Shown piece after piece: positions 44,963 to 56,124 of a DNA stretch of 64,000 nt; positions within the stretch are counted from its first letter, which is position 1; each line of letters starts with the position of its first letter. The notes under the pieces were generated by a model, which worked only from the letters and a program-made list of their open reading frames with translations, ran no database searches and was not told where the DNA came from. The position numbers were made by a program, and so were the translations under genes. Origin of the DNA: Arthrobacter sp. Soil736 (GTDB taxonomy: Bacteria > Actinomycetota > Actinomycetes > Actinomycetales > Micrococcaceae); the NCBI RefSeq assembly GCF_001428005.1, contig NZ_LMSB01000017.1:1-64000 (forward strand), read 5' to 3'.

Positions 44963-46102
44963 ATGGCTGAAGAAGAGATCAAGAAGGGCCTCGCGGGCGT
45001 CGTGGTGGACTACACCGCCGTCTCCAAGGTCAATCCCGACACGAATTCACTGCTGTACCGCGGCTACCCCGTCCAGGAATTGGCGGCACGGTGCAGCTTC
45101 GAGGAGGTCGCCTTCCTGCTATGGAACGGCGAGCTCCCCAACGCCGAGGAACTGGCTGCCTTCATGGCCCGGGAGCGGGCCGGCCGTCGCCTGGATCCGG
45201 TGGTCAAGCAAGTGGTTGACGCCATCCCCACCACGGCACACCCCATGGATGTCTGCCGGACGGCGGCGTCCGTGATGGGTGCACGCCATGAGCTCTCGGA
45301 GGATTCGTCCCGCGAAGCCAACATGATCAAGGCCGTAGACCTGTTCGCGGCCATGCCCGCGGTGGTCGCCTATGACCAGCGCCGCCGTCGCGGGCAGGAT
45401 TTGGTGGAACCCCGGGACGACCTGGGTTACTCCGCCAACTTCCTGTGGATGGCCTTCGGGGAGGAAGCAGTTCCCGAGGTGGTGGACGCGTTCAACGTCT
45501 CAATGATCCTGTACGCGGAACACTCGTTTAACGCCTCCACCTTCGCCGGACGTGTGATCGTGTCCACCTTGTCCGATCTCCATTCGGCAGTCACGGGTGC
45601 CATCGGTGCGCTCAAGGGCCCGCTGCACGGCGGCGCCAACGAAGCCGTCATGCACACCTTCGACGAGATCGGCATCCGTCCCGAGGAATCGCTCGAAGAG
45701 GCAGCAGCCCGTGCCAAGGCCTGGATGGAACACGCCCTGGCACAGAAGAAGAAAGTGATGGGCTTCGGGCACAGGGTCTACAAGCACGGCGACTCCCGGG
45801 TGCCCACCATGAAGGCCGCCCTGGACAAGATGATCGCGCACTATGGCCGGCCGGAACTGCTGGGACTGTACAACGGGCTCGAGACCGCCATGGATGAGGC
45901 CAAGGGAATCAAGCCGAACCTCGACTACCCGGCCGGCCCGACCTACCACCTGATGGGCTTCGACACGCTCATGTTCACGCCACTGTTCGTCGCCAGCCGG
46001 ATCACCGGCTGGACCGCCCACTTCATGGAGCAGCTGGATTCGAACTCGCTGATCCGTCCGCTGAGCGCCTACAACGGCGTGGACGAACGGCACGTCCCGT
46101 AG
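44963..46102 (+). CDS. prpC: 2-methylcitrate synthase PrpC
   Basis: A citrate synthase-family enzyme of 379 residues that joins propionyl-CoA and oxaloacetate. The signature GFGHRVYKHGDSRVPTMK, the catalytic histidine in LHGGANEAVM and the aspartate in NLDYPAGP are intact. The short N-terminus (GLAGVVVDYTAVSKV) is typical of PrpC rather than housekeeping citrate synthase. The ATG follows AAGGAG. Gene order prpD-prpB-prpC with PrpE divergent completes the methylcitrate cycle, except that the aconitase step must use AcnB/AcnA from elsewhere. Confidence 0.95.
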   Translation: MAEEEIKKGLAGVVVDYTAVSKVNPDTNSLLYRGYPVQELAARCSFEEVAFLLWNGELPNAEELAAFMARERAGRRLDPVVKQVVDAIPTTAHPMDVCRTAASVMGARHELSEDSSREANMIKAVDLFAAMPAVVAYDQRRRRGQDLVEPRDDLGYSANFLWMAFGEEAVPEVVDAFNVSMILYAEHSFNASTFAGRVIVSTLSDLHSAVTGAIGALKGPLHGGANEAVMHTFDEIGIRPEESLEEAAARAKAWMEHALAQKKKVMGFGHRVYKHGDSRVPTMKAALDKMIAHYGRPELLGLYNGLETAMDEAKGIKPNLDYPAGPTYHLMGFDTLMFTPLFVASRITGWTAHFMEQLDSNSLIRPLSAYNGVDERHVP

Positions 46103-46126
46103 CTTCCACTTCCGCAGAACGCACGA

Positions 46127-46164
46127 CGCCGGGCCGGTCACCTTATGGGGTGCCCGGCCCGGCG
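46127..46164 (+). terminator. Terminator after prpC
   Basis: A ~15-bp stem (46127-46142 with 46149-46164) with one mismatch and a six-base loop lies 24 bp after the prpC stop; the convergent chimeric sigma gene ends 45 bp further on. Confidence 0.7.
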
Positions 46165-46208
46165 CCGTTACGCCTGATGTGAGATAACCGGGTCGGGAGA
46201 TCACCCTG

Positions 46209-47630
46209 TCAGGAGTTGATCTCCAGGCTTCGGATCATGGCCTTCAGCTTCCGGTATTCGGGCGTCTCCATATACGCGCGTGCCTCAGCCATGCTGGCAA
46301 ACCGCGGCTCGGCTGCGTCCTGCACCGCCCGGTCCGCGAAGGACAGGATGCCTCTGGGGGTCCCGGTGACAACCGTGTACATCAGGAGGGTGTCCTGCAC
46401 CTGGCCGCTGTCCTTGTCCACCAGCCCCACCTGGTAGCTGAGTCCCTTCCCGACGGACGTCTGGTCCCTCACACGGTAGGAGAACCGGACCACCGCAGAC
46501 GTAGGCCATTGTGCGTTCAGTGATGTCGTGGCCGTGTCCAGTTCGGTTATCGGGTAATTCCTGGCGCAGGCACTACCAAGACCGCCGGTTGCACCGTGGT
46601 GGAAGTTGGCCACCGTTTTGCCGGTTTCGTCGGTCACTCGGATTGCCGAGCCTGGGTAATCCGGCGAATCCACCGGTACGTCCTTCGCCGTCCAGCCGAG
46701 CGGCAGGTTGAAGGAGGCCTTACCCCCGCGCTTGATGTCCCGGTACTCAGGTGTGTCCATATAGGCCTTCGCCTCAGCCACCGAGGCGAATGATTTCTGT
46801 GCGGCCGCGCCCTCGCCTCCACCTTTACCTTCGGCCTCCAGGAAAGCGCCCATGCCGAAGGAGACCGCCGGGACGTTCTGGGGAGGTTGAATAGCTGACA
46901 GCAGGAGGCAGGCCGTGCCTACCGGGGCGACGCTGGAAGAGTCGATGGTCAGGGCACCGAAGACCTGGGCGCCCTCCATCACGCGATATTTGAACTGGGT
47001 GGGGCCTACGTACGGACTCGACGTGGGCCTCTGCGGAATGTCCAGCGTGACCGGGTCGAGGGTTTGATACGGGACCGGCGTACAGCTTCCCCCCGCCGCG
47101 TCCGGGGCGATGTGAAGGCTGCTCAGCAGTTTTCCGCTGGCGTCCTTGACCCGGATGGTCCTGTTCCAGTACCGGAGATCGCTGACGGTGCTTTCAATGG
47201 TTTCGGTTACTCGCCAGATGGCCGGATGCTGAAAGTGGACGATCTCGGCATTGCTCAGCTCGTCCCAATAGGCCATTTGGAGGATGTCGCAATCACTGTC
47301 GCGCAGGGCGGCCAGCGCGTCGTGGACCACCAGGTCCTCGGACTCCGTGCCGGAGCAGAGCTCAGCGGATGCCCGGAGTTTTGTCTTGAGCGCCAGGAGC
47401 CCGTCACGGATCCTGTAGGCATTTCCGATCAGGTTCCGCGCCACTGTGAACATCCACGCGATGTCGGTCCGCGGCGGGTCACCCCATATCTGCCACACCA
47501 CGCGGAACACGTCCGCGGCGAGCTCTTCGGCAAGCTCCGTCGATTCCACGCGCCGCCGCACAAATCTGTAAACCCGCGGATAGCTGTCCCTGTGAACGGC
47601 GATGAACGCCAGTTCGCGTTCCGATTCCAC
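46209..47630 (-). CDS. Chimeric protein: truncated ECF sigma factor joined to duplicated secreted-type domains
   Basis: A 473-residue open frame with a sharp change of character. Residues 1-~130 are an ECF sigma factor: region 2 (YRFVRRRVESTELAEELAAD, DIAWMFTVARNLIGNAYR) and the beginning of region 4 (LAALRDSDCDILQMAYWDELSNAEI). At about residue 131 (near nucleotide 47240) region 4 stops inside the helix-turn-helix, so the -35 recognition helix is missing. What follows has two homologous beta-rich domains (about 131-265 and 301-430; shared IRV-x-D-x2-GK and Cys183/Cys355) and two copies of a FAS[VM]AEAxAYM motif (281-291 and 444-454). No transmembrane helix or signal peptide separates the parts. 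In-frame deletion between a sigma gene and a neighbouring secreted-protein gene is the simplest reading; a working fusion cannot be excluded. Confidence 0.75.
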   Translation of the reverse strand: MESERELAFIAVHRDSYPRVYRFVRRRVESTELAEELAADVFRVVWQIWGDPPRTDIAWMFTVARNLIGNAYRIRDGLLALKTKLRASAELCSGTESEDLVVHDALAALRDSDCDILQMAYWDELSNAEIVHFQHPAIWRVTETIESTVSDLRYWNRTIRVKDASGKLLSSLHIAPDAAGGSCTPVPYQTLDPVTLDIPQRPTSSPYVGPTQFKYRVMEGAQVFGALTIDSSSVAPVGTACLLLSAIQPPQNVPAVSFGMGAFLEAEGKGGGEGAAAQKSFASVAEAKAYMDTPEYRDIKRGGKASFNLPLGWTAKDVPVDSPDYPGSAIRVTDETGKTVANFHHGATGGLGSACARNYPITELDTATTSLNAQWPTSAVVRFSYRVRDQTSVGKGLSYQVGLVDKDSGQVQDTLLMYTVVTGTPRGILSFADRAVQDAAEPRFASMAEARAYMETPEYRKLKAMIRSLEINS

Positions 47631-47704
47631 GCATCCCCAAACGTAAACAAGTTGTGTCCTGACCTTGCAGGCTAACCGTTTAGTTTCCGCGAAGTAGCGC
47701 GCGG

Positions 47705-48196
47705 TTACACGCCCCGATAAGAATATTCGGCGGACGCCACTGTTTCGTTGTCCTCATTCAGCGTGATGACCGCATCGACGACGCCCCCGTTTAGCGCCAC
47801 AGGCAGCCAGTGCTCTGCATCTTGCCACATGCGGTCCAGGGGTAGGGCGGAGGTCAGGAACCACTCCGGAATAATCTCGGAACTCTCCACGGGGTCGCCC
47901 GCCCATCGACGAGTCGTGAAGAGTCGTGTGGACATGTTCCAGTCCGGTCGGGCGGGAAAAACAAACTCCACCGTTCCCGCATCGCGCAGGTCCTCCTCAA
48001 GGACAACGATGCCGGCCTCTTCCAGCACCTCACGGCAGGCGGCCTCGGCGTCCGTCTCCCCCGCTTCCACGTGCCCGCCCAGGCCGACGATCTTCCCGGT
48101 TCCGAATCCGGTCTTTTTCAGGCCCAGCAGAACCTCGGTTCCTTCATCCGGGCGCTCCCGGAGGAGGAAGCACAGGGTGACGGGCACAGAGGTCAT
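47705..48196 (-). CDS. MTH1-like NUDIX hydrolase (8-oxo-dGTPase type)
   Basis: A sanitising NUDIX enzyme of 163 residues. The Nudix box is complete (Gly41, Glu47, Arg55, Glu56, Glu59, Glu60, Gly62). Upstream LGLKKTGFGTGKIVGLGG and downstream PEWFLTSALPLDRMWQDA, then HWLP, closely resemble the MTH1/NUDT1 pattern of eukaryotic 8-oxo-dGTPases rather than E. coli MutT. The ATG at 48196 directly opens the family core (MTSVPVTLCFLL); the frame upstream is not conserved-looking. It sits at the right end of the inserted block, 99 bp downstream of xerD on the same strand. Confidence 0.85.
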   Translation of the reverse strand: MTSVPVTLCFLLRERPDEGTEVLLGLKKTGFGTGKIVGLGGHVEAGETDAEAACREVLEEAGIVVLEEDLRDAGTVEFVFPARPDWNMSTRLFTTRRWAGDPVESSEIIPEWFLTSALPLDRMWQDAEHWLPVALNGGVVDAVITLNEDNETVASAEYSYRGV

Positions 48197-48295
48197 GCAG
48201 ACCAGCCTAGCCGCGGAAGTACTGTCAGGCCGCAATCCGGAGCGACGTGTGTGCAGGCACGGGCCGCATCGAGACCGGCGAAACGCCCGGGGCGC

Positions 48296-49381
48296 TTAGC
48301 CCAAGGCCCGGGGGTGCGCGGCGGCGTAGATTTCCCGCAGGGTATCGGCCGTCACCAGGGTGTAGACCTGCGTGGTGGTCACGGACGCGTGGCCGAGGAG
48401 CTCCTGGACCACGCGCACATCCGCCCCGCCCTCAAGCAGATGGGTGGCGAAGGAGTGACGGAGGGTGTGGGGGGAAACGTCCTTGGTGATATTGGCCTTG
48501 TCCGCGGCGGCCTTCAGGATGGTCCAGGCGCTCTGCCTGCTGATGCGCCCTCCCCTGGCGTTAAGGAAAAGCGCTGGCGTGCCCTTGCCTTTCGCGGCCA
48601 GCAGGGGGCGGCCGCGGACCAGATAGGCATCAAGGGCCCGGGCTCCGTACGAACCCAGCGGAACGAGCCGCTCCTTGGACCCCTTGCCGAACAGGCGCAC
48701 AATCGCGGGCCCGTGCTCGGCCGGCTGCAGCGAGATGTCATCCACGTCAAGCCCCACGGCTTCGCTGATGCGTGCACCCGTGGAGTAGAGGAACTCAAGC
48801 AGTGCCCGGTCCCGCAGGCCGGTGGCGGTGTCAGTGCCGGCCGCCTCGAGGATCCTGGTGACTTCGTCCACCGTGATGGCCTTGGGCAGCCTCTTCCCGG
48901 GCATGGGCGGGTGGACATCGCTGGCCGGATCCGCCGTCGTGGTGCCTTCCAGCGCCCAGAACTTGTGCAGCCCGCGGACGGCCACCACCGTCCGGGCCGC
49001 GGACCGCACCCCAAGGGGCGTGCCGCCGTCGGAGCCGTCGGACAGTGCCTGCGCGAAGCCTGTCACGTGGTGGCGGGTCACATCGCCCGGGCGGCTGACG
49101 CCCTCGGCGGCGAGGTAGTTCGAGTAGCGGGCAAGGTCACGTCGGTAGGCAGCGAGCGTATTGGCGGCCAGTCCGCGTTCGACGCCCATGTGCTGGAGGT
49201 AATCCGTCACGGCGCGGTCGACGGCCGTGCGCGGGCGTTCCTGCCGTGCGGGTTCCTGGCGTGCGGGTTCCTGGCGTGCGGGTTCCTGGCGTGCGGGTTC
49301 CGGAGGCGCCGGTTCTCCATGCGCTGATTCCCCGGGAGCGCCTGCCGGAGGCTTTTCTGCTGCTGCCGTGCCCGCAGTCAT
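48296..49381 (-). CDS. xerD: Tyrosine recombinase XerD
   Basis: A site-specific recombinase of 361 residues for chromosome dimer resolution. The core-binding domain ([21 protein letters not shown]) and the catalytic domain with Arg in [12 protein letters not shown], the [15 protein letters not shown] box, HAS and the nucleophile Tyr in TTTQVYTLV are complete. Unusually, ~50 N-terminal residues precede the core and include four EPARQ repeats. I chose the ATG at 49381, whose first base overlaps the stop of the upstream NUDIX gene (TGATG), which implies coupling. Order pyrG-NUDIX-xerD matches Rv1699-Rv1701; the expected next gene, parA, is 12.7 kb away. Confidence 0.93.
   Translation of the reverse strand: MTAGTAAAEKPPAGAPGESAHGEPAPPEPARQEPARQEPARQEPARQERPRTAVDRAVTDYLQHMGVERGLAANTLAAYRRDLARYSNYLAAEGVSRPGDVTRHHVTGFAQALSDGSDGGTPLGVRSAARTVVAVRGLHKFWALEGTTTADPASDVHPPMPGKRLPKAITVDEVTRILEAAGTDTATGLRDRALLEFLYSTGARISEAVGLDVDDISLQPAEHGPAIVRLFGKGSKERLVPLGSYGARALDAYLVRGRPLLAAKGKGTPALFLNARGGRISRQSAWTILKAAADKANITKDVSPHTLRHSFATHLLEGGADVRVVQELLGHASVTTTQVYTLVTADTLREIYAAAHPRALG
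49245..49304. repeat. Four 15-bp tandem repeats in xerD
   Basis: Four head-to-tail units of CGTGCGGGTTCCTGG (the last diverging at its 3' end) encode EPARQ repeats in the N-terminal extension of XerD. Confidence 0.9.
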
Positions 49382-50043
49382 CAGCGCTGGCTTGGATGGG
49401 CGGGCCACGGCGCGTCAGCCGGGCGGAGGCCGCCGAAGCCATCGGCCTTCGCCGCCGCCGCGGCAAGAATCCCGACGACGGCGGACGGGTTGTGCAGGCG
49501 GCCGTCCAGGACCGCCGCAACGGCGTCCTCGAGCGGAATCCAGTGGAGTTCGATTTCCGCCTCCTCGTCGGTGCGCACATGGAGCTCGTGATGCGGCACC
49601 TCGCTGATCCCGCGCGCCAGGTAGATGCGGATCGCCTCGCTGGAGGACCCCGGCGAATTGAAGAAATCGACCAGGACATTCCAGGTGCCGGCCACGAGGT
49701 CCGCCTCCTCGGCGAGTTCCCGTGCGGCGCCCGCCACGAAGTCTTCGCCCTCCACGTCCAGCAGGCCGGCCGGAATCTCCCAGAGGTCCATTCCCACCGG
49801 ATGCCGGTACTGCTTGATCAGCAGCACCTCGCCGGCGTCATTCATGGGCAGCACGGCGACGGCCCCCGGGTGGTCGATGTAGTCGCGGACCAGGGCCTCG
49901 CCGTCGTCAGTGAGCTTGAAGCTGTCACTGACGACGTCCCAGATCCGTCCCTCGTAGACCTTTGCCGTAGACAACAGACGGCGCGGGCTCGGCGCATCCG
50001 AAACCTGCCGGGCAGCAGGAGTATTTTCAGAAGTACCGGGCAT
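49381..50043 (-). CDS. ADP-ribose pyrophosphatase-type NUDIX hydrolase
   Basis: A 220-residue NUDIX protein orthologous by position to Rv1700. The [22 protein letters not shown] block is typical of ADP-ribose pyrophosphatases. The Nudix box reads [10 protein letters not shown], so the catalytic Arg-Glu...Glu-Glu are kept but the usual final glycine is Asp. It hydrolyses ADP-ribose or related nucleotide sugars (family knowledge). It lies 27 bp after pyrG and overlaps xerD by one base. Confidence 0.9.
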   Translation of the reverse strand: MPGTSENTPAARQVSDAPSPRRLLSTAKVYEGRIWDVVSDSFKLTDDGEALVRDYIDHPGAVAVLPMNDAGEVLLIKQYRHPVGMDLWEIPAGLLDVEGEDFVAGAARELAEEADLVAGTWNVLVDFFNSPGSSSEAIRIYLARGISEVPHHELHVRTDEEAEIELHWIPLEDAVAAVLDGRLHNPSAVVGILAAAAAKADGFGGLRPADAPWPAHPSQR

Positions 50044-50070
50044 CGCGCCGTCCTTACGTTGTGGCTGTAT

Positions 50071-52487
<2,417 letters not shown>

Positions 52488-52524
52488 GACCCCGGGGCTC
52501 CGTAGGCCTGCCGGCCGCCCCGCC

Positions 52525-54264
52525 TCAGGCGCGTTGCGGCAGCAGCCTGGCGTCGTCCAGCAGTTCCTGCGCGTGGGCCTGCGCCGTTTCGGAGTCCTCC
52601 TGGCCGGCGAGCATCCGGGCCAGTTCCCTGACCCGTTCCGCCTCGTCGAGGAGCTGGACGTCACTGGAGGTGAACCCGGTGGCGGTGCCGCCGTCGGAGC
52701 CCCGTACGGAGGTCTTGGTCACGCGGATGTGCTGATCGGCGAAGGCCGCAACCTGGGGCAGGTGTGTGACCACCAGGACCTGCACATGCCGCGCCAGCAT
52801 GGCCAGCCGCCGTCCGATCTCGACGGCGGCACGCCCGCCCACCCCGGCATCCACCTCATCGAAGACGAAGGTCGGCACCGGATCAACGGCAGCCAGCACC
52901 ACCTCGATGGCGAGCATGACGCGGGAAAGCTCACCGCCGGAGGCGCCCTTGCCCAGCGGCCGCGCGGGCGCGCCGGAGTGCGGCTGGAGGAGGAAGGAAA
53001 TCTCGTCCGCACCGTGGGGCCCCAGCTGTCCGGCGGTTTCGATGGTGATCACCAGCGTGGCATCCGCCATGGCAAGGGCCTTCAGCTCCGCACTGACCCG
53101 TGCCGACAGGTCCTTGGCCGCCTTGGCCCGGATCTTGCTGATGGCCGTTGCCTGTTTCCTGAGTTCAGCCTCGGCCCGCACCACTTCGGCGTCCAGGGCC
53201 TCAATGCGGGTGGAGTCATCCTGGAGTTCGTCGAAGCGGACACGGGCGTTTTCCGCCCACACGAGGACTTCGTCGATGCTCGGCGCGTACTTGCGGACCA
53301 GCTTGGCCAGGGCCGCCCGGCGGTCTTCGATCTCGGCCAGCCGCTCCGGGCCCTCCGAATCCAGACCGGCCTGGTAGCTGGCCAGTTCCGTGGCGATGTC
53401 GTTGAGCAGGAAGCCCACTTCGGCGAGGCGCGCCGCGGCCGCGCCGAGCTCCTCATCGTGCTCGGCCACGTGCTCCAGCGTCCGCTTGGCCGCGTCCACG
53501 AGGGACGTGGCATCGCCGGTCTCTGCGAAGTCCTCGGCGATGATGGCCTGGTGCGCCGTGGTGGCCGCGATGCGAAGTTCCTCGACGTTGGCGAGCTTCA
53601 CGGCCTCGGCCTTGAGGGCATCGTCCTCGCCCGGCTGCGGGTCCACGGCATCAATTTCCGCCAGGGCCGCCTCCAGTGACTCCGCCTCGCGCAGCCGGTC
53701 CCTCGCGGCGCTGCGGAGCGATTCGAGCTCGGCCTGGCTGGACTTCCACGAGCCGTACAGTTCCTGGAAGCCGCCCAGCGTGGCGGCCAGGTTTTCCCCC
53801 GCAAACCTGTCGAGGGCTTCACGCTGCGCCGCGGAGCCCTTGAGCCTGATCTGGTCCGACTGCCCGTGCACCACCACGAGCGATTCGCCGATTTCGGCCA
53901 GCACGCCCACGGGGGCGCCCCTGCCGCCCAGGAAGGCCCGGCTGCGTCCGTCCGCGCCCAGGCGCCGGGCCAGCAGCAGTTCCGCGCCGCCGTCGAACTC
54001 CTCGATCTCCGCGCCCGCGTCACGGGCGCGTTCCAGGGCGAAGTGCCCGGCGTCGAGCCGCACCACGGCTTCGGCGGAGGCGCTCTTGGCTCCGCTGCGC
54101 ACGGCGCCCGCATCCGATCGCGCGCCGAGCAGCAGCCCGACGGCGGTGACCACCATGGTCTTGCCGGCACCGGTCTCGCCGGTGACCACGCTGAGCCCGG
54201 GGCCCAGCGGCAGCGTGGCGTCGGTGATGACGCCCAGATCTCGGATTCTCAGTTCTTCAATCAT
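52525..54264 (-). CDS. recN: DNA repair protein RecN
   Basis: An SMC-like ATPase for double-strand break repair, 579 residues. Walker A is VTGETGAGKTMVV (near residue 30), the central ~300 residues are two coiled-coil arms, and the ABC signature GASGGELSRVMLAIE and Walker B PTFVFDEVDAGVGG are at the C-terminus. It starts three bases after nadK stops, so the two are co-transcribed. Confidence 0.95.
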   Translation of the reverse strand: MIEELRIRDLGVITDATLPLGPGLSVVTGETGAGKTMVVTAVGLLLGARSDAGAVRSGAKSASAEAVVRLDAGHFALERARDAGAEIEEFDGGAELLLARRLGADGRSRAFLGGRGAPVGVLAEIGESLVVVHGQSDQIRLKGSAAQREALDRFAGENLAATLGGFQELYGSWKSSQAELESLRSAARDRLREAESLEAALAEIDAVDPQPGEDDALKAEAVKLANVEELRIAATTAHQAIIAEDFAETGDATSLVDAAKRTLEHVAEHDEELGAAAARLAEVGFLLNDIATELASYQAGLDSEGPERLAEIEDRRAALAKLVRKYAPSIDEVLVWAENARVRFDELQDDSTRIEALDAEVVRAEAELRKQATAISKIRAKAAKDLSARVSAELKALAMADATLVITIETAGQLGPHGADEISFLLQPHSGAPARPLGKGASGGELSRVMLAIEVVLAAVDPVPTFVFDEVDAGVGGRAAVEIGRRLAMLARHVQVLVVTHLPQVAAFADQHIRVTKTSVRGSDGGTATGFTSSDVQLLDEAERVRELARMLAGQEDSETAQAHAQELLDDARLLPQRA

Positions 54265-54267
54265 GGT

Positions 54268-55296
54268 TCACTTCTCCGTCGGAGGCTCGGATTCTTCGTC
54301 GGACGCGGCAGCAGGGTGCTGCGCGGAGGGCGGCGTCATGGGCCGGGGCGTGCGCACTATGGGCACCGGGCCGGTGTTGACGGCCTCTGACTGCGGCACG
54401 GGTCCGCGCCAGCCATGGATGGGCAGTTCAAACTTGCGGACCAGCCGCGCCGAAAACGGCGTCTGGTGAGTGCGCGCCAGCCGGACCGGCGTGGCGGACC
54501 TGGTGACTTCGACGCGGGCGCCGGGCGGCAGGTCCACCGAACGCCGGCCGTCGCACCACAGCACGCCCTGGGCATCCGTCCGGTTCAGCACCTCCACTGC
54601 CAGCCGGGAACGGGGGGACACCACCAGCGGCTTCGCGAACAGGGCGTGGGCGCTGATGGGGACGATCAGCAGGGCCTCCACTTCGGGCCACACCACGGGG
54701 CCGCCGGCGGAGAAGGCGTAGGCGGTGGAGCCCGTGGGAGTTGCCAGCACCACGCCGTCGCAGCCGAAGGAGGTCAGCGGACGTTCGTCCACTTCGGTGA
54801 CCACTTCCAGCATTCGCTCCCGGTTGCCCTTTTCGATGGCGGCTTCGTTGAGGGCCCAGGTGTGCCAGATCTTGTGGCCGCGGACCCAGACCTGGACGTC
54901 GATGGTCATCCGTTCCTCCACCGTGTATTCACGGCTGGCGATCCATTCGACCGTCTGGGCGAGGTCCGCGCGCTCGCTTTCGGCCAGGAAGCCGACGTGG
55001 CCAAGGTTCACGCCCAGCAGCGGTACGTCCACTTCCCGCACCAGTTCCGCGGCGCGCAGGATGGTGCCGTCCCCTCCGAGGACCATGACGAGTTCGACGT
55101 CGGGCAGTTGGATATGGTCATGCAGGATCTCGACCGGCTGCTCCAGCCGGCCGAAAAACCCTTCCATGTCACCCAGTTCCGACTTCTGCATCACGGGGAT
55201 GATGCCCGAGGCGTGCAGCTGGGCGCACGCCTCCCAGGCAGCCTTCAGGGATTCTTCGCGGCCGGTGTGGGCAAGTACCAGTACACGCCTGCTCAT
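54268..55296 (-). CDS. nadK: NAD kinase
   Basis: Phosphorylates NAD to NADP; 342 residues. Motifs are VLGGDGTILRAAE, GVNLGHVGFLAE and the TPTGSTAYAFSAGGP nucleotide loop. The last ~55 residues are Pro/Glu-rich and probably disordered, beyond the usual end. The ATG at 55296 (MSRRVLVLAHTGRE) gives the standard N-terminus; the longer frame upstream overlaps tlyA and is rejected. The order tlyA-nadK-recN is conserved across actinobacteria. Confidence 0.95.
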   Translation of the reverse strand: MSRRVLVLAHTGREESLKAAWEACAQLHASGIIPVMQKSELGDMEGFFGRLEQPVEILHDHIQLPDVELVMVLGGDGTILRAAELVREVDVPLLGVNLGHVGFLAESERADLAQTVEWIASREYTVEERMTIDVQVWVRGHKIWHTWALNEAAIEKGNRERMLEVVTEVDERPLTSFGCDGVVLATPTGSTAYAFSAGGPVVWPEVEALLIVPISAHALFAKPLVVSPRSRLAVEVLNRTDAQGVLWCDGRRSVDLPPGARVEVTRSATPVRLARTHQTPFSARLVRKFELPIHGWRGPVPQSEAVNTGPVPIVRTPRPMTPPSAQHPAAASDEESEPPTEK

Positions 55297-55309
55297 CGGG
55301 TTCCGCTCT

Positions 55310-56122
55310 CTAATGGTTCGGCCAGATCTTTCCCAGCAACGCAGCCACGGCTGCATCCCGCTCTTCGATCTTAGGCAAGTCTTCGGCAATTCTTCGTTTT
55401 ATCCACAGGAAGTATTCGACATTTCCGTCCTGCCCGGGCAAGGGGCTGGCGGCCAGTCCGCGCAGTTCGAGGCCTGCGTCGATCGCGGCTCCCGCCACTT
55501 TACCGACAGCCATCCGCCGTTCGCGCTCCGACGTGACCACGCCGGTGCGTCCCAGCCGGTCCTTGCCGATCTCGAACTGCGGCTTGACCATGAGCACGAG
55601 GTCGCCGCCGGGGCTGGTGCATGCAGCCAGCGGTGCCAGAACCAGCGTCAGGGAAATGAAGGAGAGGTCCGCCACGGTCAGCTCGGCCGTGCCGCCGATC
55701 GCTTCCGGATCCATGTAGCGGACGTTCAGCCCTTCGTGGACCGTCACGCGCGGGTCGCTTCGGAGCTGCGGGACCAGCTGGCCGTGCCCGACGTCGACCG
55801 CCACCACATTCGCGGCGCCCCGCCGCAGCAGGACATCAGTGAAACCTCCGGTGGACGCACCCGCGTCCAGGCACCTTTTGCCGCCGACGGCGACGGCGGG
55901 GAACGCGTCGAGCGCCCCGGCAAGCTTGTGGCCGGCGCGGCTGACATACGCATCCGTGGCGTCTTCCGCCACGGATAGCTCACGGTCATCGGCGACCTGC
56001 AGGGACGCCTTCGCGAGCACATCGCCCGCCGACGAGACTTTGCCCTCGGCGATGAGCCGCGCGGCGTGCGTGCGGGACCGCGCCAGTCCCCTGCTGACGA
56101 GTATCTGGTCGAGTCTTGCCAT
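55310..56122 (-). CDS. tlyA: TlyA-family rRNA 2'-O-methyltransferase
   Basis: A methyltransferase of 270 residues acting on 16S and 23S rRNA; in mycobacteria its loss gives capreomycin resistance (established knowledge). The N-terminal S4 domain (RLDQILVSRGLARSRTHAAR) is followed by a FtsJ-like SAM domain with CLDAGASTGGFTDVLL, VAVDVGHGQL, the catalytic-type lysine in VADLSFISL to MVKPQFEIG. All parts are present. It starts two bases after the small acidic gene ends, so it is within the HAD-to-recN operon. Confidence 0.94.
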   Translation of the reverse strand: MARLDQILVSRGLARSRTHAARLIAEGKVSSAGDVLAKASLQVADDRELSVAEDATDAYVSRAGHKLAGALDAFPAVAVGGKRCLDAGASTGGFTDVLLRRGAANVVAVDVGHGQLVPQLRSDPRVTVHEGLNVRYMDPEAIGGTAELTVADLSFISLTLVLAPLAACTSPGGDLVLMVKPQFEIGKDRLGRTGVVTSERERRMAVGKVAGAAIDAGLELRGLAASPLPGQDGNVEYFLWIKRRIAEDLPKIEERDAAVAALLGKIWPNH

Positions 56123-56124
56123 GG

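Noticed and set aside
35600..48295. The dctA-prp block as a mobile genomic island
   Set aside because: No integrase, transposase, flanking direct repeat or tRNA target is present, so it is described only as an insertion relative to conserved order.
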